DNA of 64,000 nucleotides from Eudorina sp. 2006-703-Eu-15 (lineage: Eukaryota > Chlorophyta > Chlorophyceae > Chlamydomonadales > Volvocaceae), in NCBI GenBank assembly GCA_003117195.1, contig BDSI01000105.1, positions 372,001 to 436,000 of the forward strand, written 5' to 3'. The translations under genes were made by a program, and so were the position numbers. Under the pieces are notes generated by a model. The model was not told the origin of the DNA. It saw nothing but the letters and a program-made list of their open reading frames with translations, and did no database searches. Below, one piece after another: positions 12,603-26,362 of this stretch; position 1 is the stretch's first letter; each line of letters opens with the position of its first letter.

Positions 12603-14132
12603 ATGGATGCCGTGGAGCGCTTGCTTGGACGCCGTTGGGAAGACATCAGTTTGGGAACTTTCTTAAAGTTTAGCAACTTGTAAGTGCAGTATTAGCTCGT
12701 GCACTTTTGCGCGCAACTCACCTTAATAATCTATGCCTTTCAGGGACCGACCAATCCAGAAGCATCTACAGCGCGTGTACGCAACGCTAGGCGTCGCGTT
12801 GGTGATATCGGCGCTTGGATGTCTTGCTGACATCCACTATGGGATTGCTGGTTTCTGGACGTACCTGTCCGGATTTGCGTGTCTGGTCGGTATCTCCATC
12901 ACGCCGAGTACCCCGAGCAATCTGGTGAGCACGAATTGTATGACCCGTTATCTGACAGGCAAACCCTGCGGTTGCAGCGCTGGTTCCATCTGTGCACGGT
13001 CAGGCCTTACCTGTCCCCATGTCGGCGTTATTACTGCCCGCCTCGCAGAGCAAACGCTATGCGATGCTGGCGGGATTTAGCTTCTGCCAGGGGGCCGCGC
13101 TTGGAAAGCTGGTGGAGCTGGCTGGGCTTGTCGACCCGGGGTAAGGTTACGGAATGGCCTGCTGTGTACGTACTACTGCATGCCTCGATACATTACTCTG
13201 TACATTGCCTCGATACATTACTGTAATCAGGGTGAATTGCGGTACCTCTACCACGCACCGGGGCCTCTCTCGTACGTGACGGCTTAACTGCATACCCTCT
13301 TGAGCAGGATTGTCCTCACGGCCTTCCTGGGAACAGCAACTGTGTTCATCAGCTTCACTTTGGCTGCGCTCATGTCGGCGCGACGGAGTTTTCTGTTTCT
13401 GGGGGGCTGGCTGAGCTCCGCAGTGGCTGGTCTCCTAGTGCTGCGCCTCAGCTCATGGCTGCTAGGAGCCCGGACGCTGGCGTTCCAGGCCGAGATCTAC
13501 GTGGGCTTCTTGATTTTTGCGATGTATGTGCTGCTGGATACGCAGGTGCGCTTCGCCTTCGTTGAGTTTTGGTCGGGGTTGAAGGGTGGACAGATGATTT
13601 CGTAGTATTACACGGCGGCAGCGTATGAGGGAAGGCATGGGCGGCAGCGTGATGGGGCTGGGTCTAGGGCATGGCCATAAATCTGGTCACACACATCTAA
13701 GCGACGCCAGGCACATCTATCGACGCCAGGCACAATGTTTGCCATGCGTGGGAGCTAGCCTGCTGGCAATGCGCATGGCCTAGAGAATATGCGTGGCTGT
13801 CCATTCTTACAGAACGAATAGCCTGGGCTCCTTTTTGCGCGGCCGACATCTCGGCAGCTTGTGTTCCGCCTTGTTTGCAGCCTATAATGTCTGTCTGCCT
13901 ACTCGTCGTAACGTTCATGTGCTCAAGCTCCCTCCGTTGCCCGGCATCCTCCAATCAGATTATCGTTGAGAAGGCAGCGGCGGGCTACATGGACCCCATC
14001 AAGTCAGCTCTGGACCTACTGGTGGACGTGCTGGCAATCTTCGCGAGGATCCTAATTATTCTCATCAACAAGGAGGCGCAACGCAAACAGCGGGAGGCGG
14101 ACAGGCGCAGCAACGACAGGAAGCGCCGTTGA
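12603..14132 (+). CDS. BI-1: Bax inhibitor-1 (TMBIM6 / BI-1), ER membrane
   Basis: Conserved ER multi-pass protein that restrains stress-induced cell death and affects ER calcium leak (family knowledge). Exons: 12603-12679, 12744-12924, 13049-13140, 13308-13545, 13959-14132. All phases agree, giving 253 aa (plant BI-1 about 247). Visible are the N-terminal RRWEDISLGTFLKFSNLDRP, RVYATLGVALVISALG, six or seven hydrophobic segments, the conserved GLVDPGIVLTAFLGT, SARRSFLFLGGWLSS, a YVLLDTQ-IIVEKA junction and DLLVDVLAIFARILIIL. It ends in a charged tail (KRR) typical of plant BI-1. Its 3' end faces COX11. Confidence 0.95.
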
Positions 14133-14972
14133 GATGCAATGCAGCGTACGGTCTGTGGCGCCACCTAAATGTTCTCGGGGCGAAGATGTCAGACTTAACG
14201 CTGTTACGCAAGCACCAATGGCTTGCTATGGAGAGGCAACATTAGGATATGTGCATGGTAGCGAATTGGGCGGCAAGTTGGGACGTTCAACGCCGGTATT
14301 TGGTCGCGTGGAGGCTACGGCATATTTTAAGGTGCAGCAGGTGTTTAGGTGGGCAACCCGGGATATGCTCCGCCGATGTGTTTACCTTCGGCGCTCCGCC
14401 TGGTTTTGTAGGGCCGGACGAGCTCGTAGTGTTTTGCTGAGGCTTGTTGCAATGGGTTGGCTACAAGGCGTTGATCCGAATGCAAGGATAGTTTACACAG
14501 CATGCTGGTTATGTGCGAATTACTTGGGAACGCTGTGTCTTCGATACGTCCTTAACCCCAGTGCCAGACCCGGCGTTCCGGTGGGATAGATCGTTTTCGG
14601 CGGAGTAACAAACTGTGCGTGCACGAAGTGCGATACGCATTAAGTTCTGGGAGAACCCTGCGACATGGTACATTCACCAGGCAGCATGGCAACCACGGCA
14701 CCCCACAATGTTGCTCTTGGTCGAAATCAGAATTAACCCCCGCCGGCCCCCCACGACTTTTGGGAGGCCGGATGGCGTATTGGCCCTTGCGAGATAAGTC
14801 ATGCCCCTGGCATGTCACGCGTTCCTGCCTTGCCCCGCCGAATAGCACACACTCACCATCATGCAACACCCAAACGCGCAGTACATCGCATTCCAGGCTG
14901 AGAGCAAACTATCGGGGAGATCCACCTCAAAACGGGTACGCGGCCCTTCCCAACTCATGAACGCGCTTGCAT
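14133..14972. other. Convergent 3' region of BI-1 and COX11
   Basis: 840 nt between two stops on opposite strands, presumably both 3' UTRs. A minus-strand TGTAA sits at 14493-14497, about 475 nt past the COX11 stop. Open frames here show no motif. Confidence 0.5.
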
Positions 14973-16940
14973 TCACTCCGCCGCGGAGGCAACCGGAGCT
15001 GCGGCTGCCGAAGCTGCGGGCGTTGGCATCGCCACGGTCCCACCAACGGATGGATGTGGCATCGAGTGCAATTTGACGACAGTCGGACGCCCGTCGTCTT
15101 CCTCTTCATCCGCTTCCTCCACCTGGGGACGTAGTAAGAAGGGAAGGGCCGGGATAATAAAAATAATGTTGAAAGCTATGCCAGCCCCTCTCAGATGCAC
15201 CTGACCTGCTCTAAAACCGGGCAAATCGGCGAAGTAACTACGACGACACGAGCTCACGACTACAACTGCCGGAGCAAAGAGCGGGTTTTCAGTCGCGGTA
15301 CCTTATGGAACATGTACGACAACGTAATGTCGTTTATGTTGCGGCAATTCCAGTCAGTGGCGAACTCAGGGTCGATGTAGAAGAAGACTGGCATGTCGAT
15401 CGTCTCACCACCCCGCAGACGCTGTTCTTCAAAACAGAAGCATTGAATCTTGTTGAAATAGAAGGCGGCCTTGTCCGGCGTCACATTGTACAGCGAGTAG
15501 CCGGTGATCGGCTTGTCACTGTCAGGGAAAGCAAGGGTTCATGTGGTCACGGAATACGATCTCGTGAAGATGCTCGTACGGCATCAAGCTTGCACGTTTT
15601 TTCCCGCTATGATAAGGACACGAGTTAAACCTAACGCGGATGAAGGACGGCACATGCGTGGTTTTGGTGCTTTAGGCTTCAAGATAGAGCCTCCGCCACA
15701 GTTCCCATTGTGTCAGTTATTCAAAGAACATTCATGCATCATAAGATTCCCCACCTCTTGTTGTGCGCAGTGAAGAACACCAGCGTGCTCTGGCCAGGCT
15801 TAACACGCACATACTCCTGCGTAGGTTGAAAGTCCCAGGGCATCTTGTCCGACACGTCCGCGTTGAACCACACACGAATCTCCCGGTTAGCAGCAGCCCT
15901 GTATGGACAGAGTGCGCAGGATTGCGGCCCACGTAAAGGTAACCGAAAAACAAAGGTGATGTTTCATGCCGAATCAAGCAGCCTTGCCGCCATAGCCTCT
16001 TAGTCACGCAAGAGCATGGGAATACCTCATGGCGTTTGCGGATACACTTTCTCCGCCTGACTCACTCTTCAACTTTGGCGTCCGGAGACTCCAGGCGACG
16101 CTTGAGCTTCTCCTCAACTGTCTGAATCAGCGAAGCATTACAGAATGGCACCAAGCGGGCCGCCGATGTCACGCAAGGACTGTTGCCAACAAAACGCCCA
16201 TGATCGCGCAGTACCAAAAAAAGGTGGATCCCACACTGCCGAGTGGTTCGAATCGAACCCTATACACTTGTTACATCCAGCTGACGCTCGGTAGTTGATT
16301 GCGCAGTCCTGCTCACCTGGCCGGCCCGAACGGTCCCACCATAACCTGTCGCCTGCGCATCATCAGTGGGTCATGGTCATTCGCTAATTGGTACGATGGT
16401 ACGAGACACAAGAAACGCTGTGGGAAGCAGACGGCGAAGAGTTCTCGCAACACATCCATACAGTGCAGACCAGCCTTGCCAGCTGCAACGAACAGGATAG
16501 GGTGGGTTGGCAACGTGCTGGCGCTCAGAACGTACCGCGCAGAACAATCTGTACAAAGGGACAGATGCGTACGAGACCCCTATCATAAACACAGCCGCAG
16601 CGCCCTGCAACGCAGCACGGAAGGGGATGTTAGTGGCATCGAACGTGGCCAGCTGCCGCCCACGCACTCCGAGACATGCACACCGTACCCAGTAAAGGCC
16701 GAGCTCTGTCGCTGTTAACTTTGTGCGGCTTCCAGCCTTGCTTGTTAGTCCTCGGGCGCCGCATGGTGCGACGCATCCCATCCGCTCCGGAAAGCTCAAG
16801 CCATCATTCGATAGTGACCAAAGGCGACCGGATGTAGACGCACCGGCGCCAAACCGTGGCACGGCACAGGCTTCTACCTTTGTAGGAAGCACTTCTGCCA
16901 ACCCTTTTGCCAGCAAGACGGCCCCTCTTCGAAAGGACAT
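14973..16940 (-). CDS. COX11: COX11/CtaG, cytochrome c oxidase copper chaperone
   Basis: Inner-mitochondrial-membrane protein that delivers copper to the CuB centre of COX1 (family knowledge). Exons (minus): 16536-16940, 16317-16352, 16066-16121, 15755-15898, 15302-15518, 14973-15122, giving 335 aa. The N-terminal ~95 residues are Arg/Ser/Ala-rich and fit a presequence. One membrane span precedes SYASVPLYRLFCATGYGG, with Cys134 in the LFC motif. The copper motif CFCF is at residues 240-243 (IQCFCFEEQRL), followed by DMPVFFYIDPEF. The Ala/Pro-rich C-terminal tail is longer than in bacteria. Exon 1 could hide an extra intron in its poorly conserved part; later joins are firm. Divergent from the kinesin gene. 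Confidence 0.95.
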
Positions 16941-17453
16941 AGCAGAGCGGTCCCCTCCCGTGAGGATGAGTGAGGGTTTGCGTCAGCAAGAATCACCGGA
17001 ATGCGCTAGTTGTCGAGTGCTAATTACGAGATGCGTATGCCTTAGAACGTAAGCAACAAATAGCACTCGTGCCCAGACGTGATTTTGGTGTTGCTGGCGA
17101 TGGAAAGAGACTAGAAATGGGCGCACTCGACCTACTTTTACAACCCAAACATATGTTCAAGTTTATTAGAGATGGAACATCGCCACCAAGCAGTTCCGTA
17201 AGACCGTACGCCAAGGTCGTTAATTTGGGTTCCATGTGCAACTGCCTGTTAATTTTCACTTCACAGTAGAATGCTTGCAAAGACTTATTCACCACAGGCC
17301 GCATTATAACTTGACACACGCGCCATGAGATGTTGTGACAGTGAGAACCAAATGCGCAAAGACCAGTTAACCCAGTGGCATTCCGCAGGGGCAGAAAACT
17401 GACAGCTCGCAGTCTCCTGATGAAAAATTGTCTTCGATAAGTCACAATATTTG
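16941..17453. promoter_or_regulatory. Divergent COX11/kinesin upstream region
   Basis: 513 nt between the COX11 ATG and the first plausible kinesin ATG. Both promoters are inferred here. No specific element recognised. Confidence 0.4.
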
Positions 17454-20400
17454 ATGAGCGGAATGGAGCCCAGCCAGACAAGCAGTCCGGTAAGACAGCT
17501 CCAACCCCCCGCAACGCATCTTCTCAAGGCGCATGCCGCAAGTTTGGAACAACGCCACTATACATTGGTTGCAGCTGACAGAAGGCCCATGGGGTCGAGG
17601 AGGGCTTGTGGCAACGGAGGAGAGCATCAAGGTCAGGGGCCCGCAAATGTCTCCAGACATTTTCAGGTTTGCCAGCCATTCAGATTACACATGACGCGTG
17701 TGTGTCTATTGTTGCAGTTAATTCCCAAGATACGGCCTTCAACCACGCCAGGTGGGTGTGTGCAATGCTTGGGACCGCCGCAAGCTTCTGGGATGTGCGG
17801 ACGATCTCCTGTAACGAAACCCTTCAAACTTCGCCTACAGGGCTTCCTGACTACGTGAAATACATCGGCCACAAAGCTCTTACTTTGTCTGCCCCGGGCG
17901 CGGAGAATGCTCACTGGGACTTCGACTTCGTAGCGTCACCGCACACGCGGCAAAGCAGCTTCTTCAGGGGTAAGACACAGCTCACGGTAACGGGTATCTG
18001 CGGGGTTCACGAAGTCGACAGGGTCGGAGGCTTCACACGTGCACGGTTTTTATTCGCCACTTATGGTTAATTGTTGAACATCTCCCCCACTTTGCTTCTA
18101 ACCCCCATCCTCCTCGCTGCGCAGTTGCTGGGCGGCCCATGGCAGATCATTTCCTTGCTTTCTTCAACGCCGCCATTATTGCGTACGGCCAGACCGGTAG
18201 TGGTAAGACCCACACTATGCTTGGCAGCCTGCCATCCGATTGGACGGCTAGGAACCTATCCTCGATGGGTTTTGATGACATGCCACGAGAGGTAAGCCGA
18301 ATTTTCTGCGCACGGTGAGGACAGTGGGCATGTTGATGTAATCCGACGTGATTGCGTTATCGCAATCAATCTTGCCTTCAACCATCCTTGTTCTTGCTGC
18401 ATTCTGTAGGCGGGCCTCATCCCACGTGTCCTGGCCTACATCTTCCAACGCATAGCGGCTGAGAGCCAGGGCAGCATCAACGGCAAGCAGCTCGGCCCCG
18501 CACCAGCCCAGCGACAGCTGCCCGCACCGCCACCGACGTCAGTGCCTTCCTGTTCCACGCCCATTATGGACAACGCACGCACCCGCGGTCGCAGCGGCAT
18601 TCCCACCCCGAACGGGCCGCCGCGCACGGCCTGCTTGACACCACCGCCTGCTTCGCCGCAGACGACCCCGGAAGCCGCCCGCGGGCCCTCCTTGCCATCA
18701 TCGCGCAGCAAGGCTGTGGACCCTGGGACCGTAGAGTATCACATCAAAGCGAGCATGTTGCAGATCTACCAGGAAGTGGTGACTGACCTGCTGAACCCGA
18801 GGTATGTATTCCGGGCTTGGGCCTTGTAGTTCTCGCTATTGTACTGTGATACTTTGCCCTTGCGTACAGGCCCACGAGGCTGCAAATCCGGGAGAGCATG
18901 GATGACGGTGTCATGGTTGTCGGCTTGTCGGAGGTGACTGTTCGCTCTGGTGAGTGAGACCTAGTGGCTGGGACATATAATTTGCATTACGAATTGTCGC
19001 CGCTTGTTGGATACAGACACGACGCAGTCAGGGTGGCAGCGGCGTCTGTACAGCGCGCAGTCAGTCGAATTGATTTCAATAAGCAGGGGTAAAGCGCTCC
19101 TGAGGCTTGTTCATGTTCCCACCACACTGACATTATCGCTGCGATGGGTGTCCCTGCTGTCTTACCCCCAGCCGCGGAAGCCCTTCAACTGCTCCGCGTC
19201 GGCACCTCCCATCGTGCCGTGGCAGAGACCGCATCGAACTCGGTGTCCAGCCGCTCTCACTGCATCCTTACCCTCCACATGGAGGCCAGGGACAAGATGG
19301 ACACGGGCGTCATGCGCGTCAGGCGATCACGGCTGCAGTTGGTCGACTTGGCAGGTAAGATGGCTTGATGTCATTCTAGGGGAATTCTGCAGAGCCAGTC
19401 TTGCAGACTAGTACTGCAAATTAAGAGATGGTGTCTGTAACACGACCTATTTGCTTTTCTTGTTGCTTCCAGGAAGCGAGCGCACTGTCAAGGGCGTTGA
19501 CCATGGCAGGCAAGTACGGGCGTTTACTTGTTCCGGTTTGGCGGGCCAACATCAAGACGTGCCGTCCTCCGGCGCACAGTGTTGCTTTACTACCGTCCTT
19601 ATGCTTGACAAGACGTCAAAGTCAGGGTGCCTCAGGTGATTCGATTATGATTTCTGCTCATTGAGGGTCTCCTTGGTTCTGCGTCTTTGCAGTGCGCGGC
19701 AGAAGGAGACGAACGCGATCAACAGGTCGCTCAGCACGCTTGGCCTGGTCATAGCACGCCTGACGGACCGCACACGGAGCCAAGGGCCGGTGCCGTACCG
19801 CGACTCGAAGTTGACCTTCCTCCTGCAGGTATGCTCTGATAGTTGCCTAGAGCGCGGCGTTTCCTCCCATGTTTTACCGGGCAGGTGAACCTGGGCAGCC
19901 GTCAAACTCAGCGGTGAATCGTTCATACCTTAACCGCAGGACTTCTTGGGTGGCAACGCGAAGACGCTGATCATCGCCAACCTCAACCCGTCGCCGGCAT
20001 GTTCCGCTGAGACTAACATGACGCTCGGTTTTGCGCTGCGCGCAAAACGCGTGCGGAACCGGGTGCGCATAAAAAAATCGCAGTGCCGTTCACTGCAAAC
20101 GCATCCGTAGTTGACAGCGGGCTCCCTACCTCGCAGGCGGTGGTGAACGAGGATCACCGGGGTGACGCGATGGTGCTTCAAGGTGAGGTGCGACGGCTGC
20201 GTGAGGAGCTGGGCATCTTCCGGACGCTGCACGCCAAGGTAACCTGGCTGTTCGGGATCTGATCGAGGTTCGGCTGTGTTTACCTGATGATGACAAGATG
20301 GACGCTGCCCGAGTTATATGTAGTTGAATATGTACTCCAGTGTGTCGTGGTCTGTCTTGTCCGTATCCAATTATGGCTGCGATCCGCATGACGGAATACG

Positions 20401-23400
20401 CCGGGATTGTTGCGGACTTGTGCAGGATGGGCCGCCACAGGGCATCGAGGAGCTGTCGGCTTGGCGTGACCAGGCTGCAGCACGTGTGTCGCAACTTCAC
20501 CAAGCACTGCAGCTCAACGGCGAGCTGGAGGACAAGCTTGCGGCTATGGACGCGGCGCACTCACGGTTGCGCATGTAAGTCATGATGTGGGGCGCTTTGT
20601 ACAATTCTTAGCTTGTCGCCGCCTCCACGCCCCTTGCACGTTGCTGCCCAACACCGCGCCCGGAACTCAGGGAGCACGCGGCACTGGAGGAGCAGTGTGA
20701 AGCGCAGCGCTGTGAGATGTCCGCGCTGGAGGCCACTGTTGAGCAGGTGAGACGAGCATGGACCGCTGTATTTATGCGTTTTGCTCCTCCCCTTGACCGC
20801 CTTGGAAGTTGCTGACTTATTACTTGCTGTTGTCCTGTATGTAGTGCACGGACGAGCTGCACGAGCTACGTGAGCGGCCCACCGTCGCGCAACTGCAGGT
20901 AAGATATCACAGGTTTAGTGAGCCGACAGGCCACTAGAGCAATGCACGAGACAGTTACATCAACCTGAACGCCATGATATGTGCCCATGATATTTAGACT
21001 TGGGGGATTCCCGCGTTGAACACATGCAGGCGATGGAGGAGCAACTACGTTGTGCCCTGCACGAACGTGACGACGCGCGAGCCCAGCATGCCGAGGCGTT
21101 GCAGCGCTGCCAGCAGCTCGAGGAGCAGTGCAAGCAGCTGACCCGGCTTCTGGAAACCGTCCAAGCGCTGCCTCATCATAACGTACGGCACAGCACGGGC
21201 ACGCCGGGGTTGGCGCCTGCTGAGCAAATACAGTCGGCTCCTATGCAGGATATCCACTGGGCACCATCGGAGGCCACGGTGCCGGAGTCGGATTACTTGG
21301 CCCTCCAGCAGGCGTTCCAAGAGCTGAAGGGGAGATATGCGGCATTGGTTGAACATAACAAGCAGCTGATGTTACAGCTGAGCGGCGCTGCGGGCATTCT
21401 GGAGGCAGCTGCTGATCCTGGTGACGTGATAGGTGATCATAGTGTTGCCGCTGCCAGCAATATCGAGGCGCACACCCGGCAACACCATCGGTACAAGGCT
21501 CGGGATTCTACCCTGATATCAGGTTGCCTGGAAGCTGTGACGGTAACAGTAGAGGATGACTGCCAAGATGGCCAACCTTCGCAAGCCTGCAGACAGGCGT
21601 GCGATGCGGAGTCGCCCAGCGAGCAGGTGCGCCTTGCCAGCCCCACATCCCAGGGCTACAGCTCGCGCGTGGAGGCCACATCTGTTGATTCGGCGGCGCC
21701 CAACGGGAGCACCGAAAGGGGTTCCTCAGCTCTTCCAGCAGAACTAGGCCTTGACAATCAGAATGAGATGCTCAGCCAGATTCGTAGGCGCTGTTGCAGC
21801 GGAGGCAGCGGCATGCAGCCACCGCCGGCAGCTGACAGCAGCGTGGCTGAGGGCTTCGGGCTGCGGCACTCAATGCCCGGTGCTTTACCAGGCATCATCC
21901 GCAGCTGTGACAGCGCACCGCCAGCATTTAGCCTGACCGACATTCGTCAGCTGTGCGGACTGCAGCGTTCAGGACCAGAACGGTCCAACGATGCCATCCA
22001 TGAAGAGGGTGGCGATGATGCAGCCGACGCTCGCTCACTGGGCGCTGTCGTGCGTGTCAACCCGTTGTTTGAGTGCCGCCATGGTGAGGACCGCCTGAAA
22101 ATTCGTAGCCGCGCGGAAAGTGGATCGCCAACAACATCGGCAGGAACTGCAGACCTGGATAAGGGGGCCGTCCAGAAATCCAGTGGCTCAGCGGAGGCGC
22201 CGGCTGGGTCGGACTCCATTGCGTGCGAGCTGCCTATGCCGCCAGACGAGCAGCTGGTATCGCCACTGGCTCAAGGCGTCTATCACAGCGGCGATACGGA
22301 CAGCACTGCGGGTGTTGTCCTGATGGAGGGCAGTGCAGAATATTCGGTGCTTTCAGACGCGCGAGGCCATGATCGGGCGCTTCAGGAGATCCACTTGCCG
22401 AACATAGTGGTGTCTGCCGCAGAGCTACGTGAGAGCAGGATGAAGCCGAGCCTCATGGTGACGCCTTGCAGCCACCCGTACGGTGCCGACCCCGATAAGC
22501 TGGGCGCGAAGGTGCCACAGGTCGTGAGCCCCAGTCGGCGCCTCGCTGCTGGTACCTGCGCAGCCGCTGGCAATGGTGACGTGTCTCCAGCCTCACCTTT
22601 TGGTCGCAACGCGGCCGCTCCGCGCAGTGCCTCCAAGGCAAACAACACTGCGTCTCAAGCTGCACCTGGTGCACAGCGGGTTTCCTCACCACTGAAGGCC
22701 TTCTCGTTCTGCAATGACGAGAACGCGTTCACACCTGTGCCGCCCGTTGCGCAAGATGAACGTGCGCCTGCCAGCGCAAGAGGGAGGCAGTTCGGCTCTG
22801 CGCTAACAAACCCGCAGTCAGTGTACGTCACGGGAGTGTCGGGGCCGTCCTCGTTGGTTTTCCGACAGGCATGTTCCATGAGCAAGACAGACAGTGCAGC
22901 AGGCGATGCTGCCCAACGCGGGTGTGCCGGCCCCCTCAGCGTGCTGAAAGACAGCCGCAGCCGCCGTTCTGCAGGAACCGAGCAGTGTGCTGGGATCAGT
23001 TGGTTAGGTAAGGAGCAGCTTGAGGAGAACGTGGCCCAGCTGGAGGACGAGCTTGCCAGGAGACTCCAGGTCAGTCATCATGGGTCCTGTGTTTGCCGCT
23101 AGTAAGCATGGTTGGGAGTCGTGGTGTCGTGCACTATGATAAAAGCAAATGATGGGATCTTGCAATCGCGTCTAAAAGTATCACATTACTATACCTCCTG
23201 TACGTTTGCAGGGTGAGACCCAGCTTCGAATGAAGCTGCAGGAGGCGCGCACGGAGGCTCAGAGTGCCAGCGCGCAGGTAAAAACCAGAAGTCAGTCTGT
23301 ACGGATTAAGGCCACCCGGTTTGGGTGACTTGCCACTGTACATCAAGCGTTCGCTTGCCCTGAGCTGCTGTGGATTCTTGCTTGGATGACTTTCGCAGGC

Positions 23401-26362
23401 GGCGAACCTTTTGGCGCTGAACAACGGCTTGCTCGAAGAAGTTGCCGAGCGCGATGAGAGGCTGCGCTGCTTTGAGGACCTCGTGACAAGGTGCGATAGA
23501 AGGCAGGGCCCGGGCAAAATCCGTCCCCACCATGGGTCTATGATTGCCATTTCGATGCCTGATTCAATCCATAAGAGCTGGGAAACACATCCATCGTGTG
23601 GCCCCTGACCGATTGCTGCAGGCTATACAACGAGCTGAAAACCATCCTGCGGCAGGGACGGCGTGAAGTGAACTCACCGATGCAGCACACCCGTGCAGCC
23701 ACTGCTACAAGCATGCCATCACCGGCAGGCTGCAGCACGGCGATGGCTAACGACATTCCAACCGACGCTTCGGAGACCAGCGAGCCTGTCACAGTCTCAC
23801 CTGCGGAGCGCCCTCGCGTTATGCAAAGCTACGAGACGGGCGTTGTCAGCCCCGTCAGCAGTGGCGTGGATGGGACACCACAGTACTTCATTTCCCGGCC
23901 AGAGGCTAGTGGCAGTGCCTCGCCGTCGTCTTCGTTCTCGCACGGATCGCGTGGTGCCGGCGTCGCGCCTAGCCCTCTTGGCCTAATGATTGGCTCCGTC
24001 CAGGTTGAGGGCCCCACCTCCGCGATTAAGACCGGAATTATGCTGCTGCTTGCTAAGCTCCGGGACGGGTAAGTCAGTTTAAGTTTAGTTGATAGGCCGG
24101 CTTGCTAGGGAGAATTTATGTTATACTTTCCTCGAAATGCTGCGCGTTTGCAGACACCCCGCGTATGCAGACACCCGTATCCAATTCCAGTTTCAATCGT
24201 AAATACTGTACTGCCCTACCTCGTCTTTAACTGTTCTTCACGCCAGACTGCTTGAACGCGATCAGCGCATGGCTGGCCTGGAGGAAGAGCTTGGTGAGGC
24301 ACGCTCCAGGTTGCGTTATCTCGAGCAGGAGCTCAAGGCGCTACAGGGGGCCGTCTTGTCCCGTGCGGCAGCAGATGACGAGGCGGACCATACCGCCGGA
24401 GAGGCGAATACCGAGGACGTCGATAACAGTGCGGTTGCAACCCAGCAGGGCTGCGTTGATAAGCATGGCTTCATCGAGCCGCCATCGCCAGCATGGTGAG
24501 TCCGTGCCATGAAAGCAGGCATGTTGGCAATGTTGCATTGCTCCAAACGTGCTGTGCCCGCTTATCCTCGTGTGGTCACGTAAACGATGTACCCATTTTG
24601 CAGTTCCGACGCCGATGGGCACCCGCCGCCGGCATGGGCCACCGCCAGTGAGCAGCAGCAGGGTCAGCTCTCGCCCATGGAGTCCAGCATGCGGCGCGAA
24701 GCGAGTCTCCAGGCGCAGCTCCAGAGCCGTGACTGTCAGGTGTTCGAGCTGCTGGAGCGAAATGAGCAGCTGGAGGCGTCGTTGCAGGCCGCGGTGGCGG
24801 AACACAACGGCCGCGTGGTGGAGCTCCAGACTCACGCTGCGCGTCTTGCTAACAACTTGCAGGCGCAGCTTTGGAACCGCGACACGCAGATAACGGAGCT
24901 CCAAGCCCAGGTCGCTGAGATGAATGCGTCGCTGCAGCGCGCGTCTGCAGAGGCAGCGCGCTATCGCCAACAGTCTACCGAGGCCGTCGAGCAGTGCGAG
25001 CGCTATGCCTTAGAGCTGCATGGCTTGGAGCGGCGTGAGGAGCTGCTTATGAACAAGCTCAGGTGCGTCACACCGGTTGATCCAAATGTCTCAACCTGCA
25101 GCGCTTGTATCCTGCATAAGGTGGTGGCTGTGCAGTTAAGAGGGTATGGAGATTTTGCAGAACTCATCGGAAAACATGACGGAATAGACACTGTCACCAT
25201 GTGTGCGTCATTAGAGTGCCGTGCAATTACCCCGGAATGGTGGGTTAGTCATATGTGGAACATTCTACGATGTACCTACTGTTTCTCCGCGACCCAATGT
25301 GCCAGGACGGTGGAGATGTCGCTCATGCATCGTGGGAAGGAAGTGGAAGATCTTCGGGCAGAGCTTACAAACACCGCGGAGCAGTTAGCCGGCATGCGCG
25401 CCAAAGCCGTGACGGCTGAGGTGGAGCTAGGTCATGCACGCCAGGTCGTCGCGGCGCTAGAAGACCAATTTGATGGCATGCGCCGCAACTACGGGATGAT
25501 GCAAGCGCCTCCACCGCCAGTGGCGCAGCAACAGCAGCAGCTATTGCGAGCGCCACACTATACGGTCGCCACCGTTCATCCTACCGCGATGAGCGCCGGC
25601 GGAGCACCACCTGCGGGTTGGCAGCAACCCCAGGTTCCTCAGGGACCTTACCTGTACAGTGCCAGAAGCGACGGCGGCGCCGTGGGAGGCCATGCATCGT
25701 CTTATCATCAGATCCCTGCCTTAGGACATCCCAATTATGGGCTTGTGGCTCAGGAGCGCGCCGGCATGTCCGAGGCAGTTCGGCCGCTAGGCCGATCCAG
25801 TCGTAACATGACCTTCGCGCAAGGCGTGGCTCCCCCGGCGCCGGTCAAACCTGGACCTGGTCAGGCGTTCGGAAAAAGCGGCGGGAGCAGGTGAGTAAGT
25901 GCAGGGTTCTGAAGGGTAGGGCTTAAACGTCTTGAGCACAGCCGGGTGCCCATTAGGAAACAACTCTTCATGATCACGCTGCTTTTGTTCGTTGGATTAT
26001 CGAAGGTCCTCTCTGCCTTCATGCTGTGCTTGTTATCACAAGTAATATCTATTCCTACAGCATCGCGGAAAATGGATTGGAACTAACCGTGTTGTTTAAT
26101 TCACGCCCCGCATCTTTCCAGGAGCCATGGTCCGTGTCCTGCGGCTACCGGAGCCGCAGTCGATCACGGCGCTAACAAGGGCACCTGGGTCCAACGGTTC
26201 CTGTGCCGTAAGGGAGTGACAACAGATGGCAGCCCTGGTCAGGAGGAGCGAGTGACCATCCTAACCCCGGCGAAATGGCGAACGAAGGGCATGACCGGCA
26301 TCGTCCTTCGACAATGGGTTTCTAATGCTTCCGGCAAGAACGCATCGCGGAAGGGTGGATAA
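17454..26362 (+). CDS. Kinesin-12-like motor (KIF15/PAKRP1-related), N-terminal motor and long coiled-coil tail
   Basis: Plus-end microtubule motor, probably for spindle or phragmoplast/phycoplast arrays. Twenty-two exons: 17454-17666, 17718-17751, 17841-17969, 18125-18291, 18410-18801, 18870-18949, 19172-19354, 19473-19509, 19693-19828, 19940-20062, 20137-20238, 20426-20574, 20671-20746, 20845-20898, 21030-23069, 23212-23277, 23399-23490, 23622-24068, 24247-24495, 24604-25062, 25306-25890, 26122-26362 (about 2017 aa, all phases consistent). P-loop [10 protein letters not shown] at 145-154, switch I NSVSSRSH at 361-368, switch II DLAGSE at 397-402, then [14 protein letters not shown], a kinesin-12 signature. 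Residues ~203-286 are a Pro/Ser-rich insertion in the motor. The tail has coiled coils around a 680-residue low-complexity exon. The start and first two exons are the least certain part. Confidence 0.88.

Noticed and set aside
16230..16260. tRNA-like GGTTCGAATC motif
   Set aside because: Flanking bases do not form a T-arm stem, no acceptor or D-arm nearby, and it lies in a COX11 intron.
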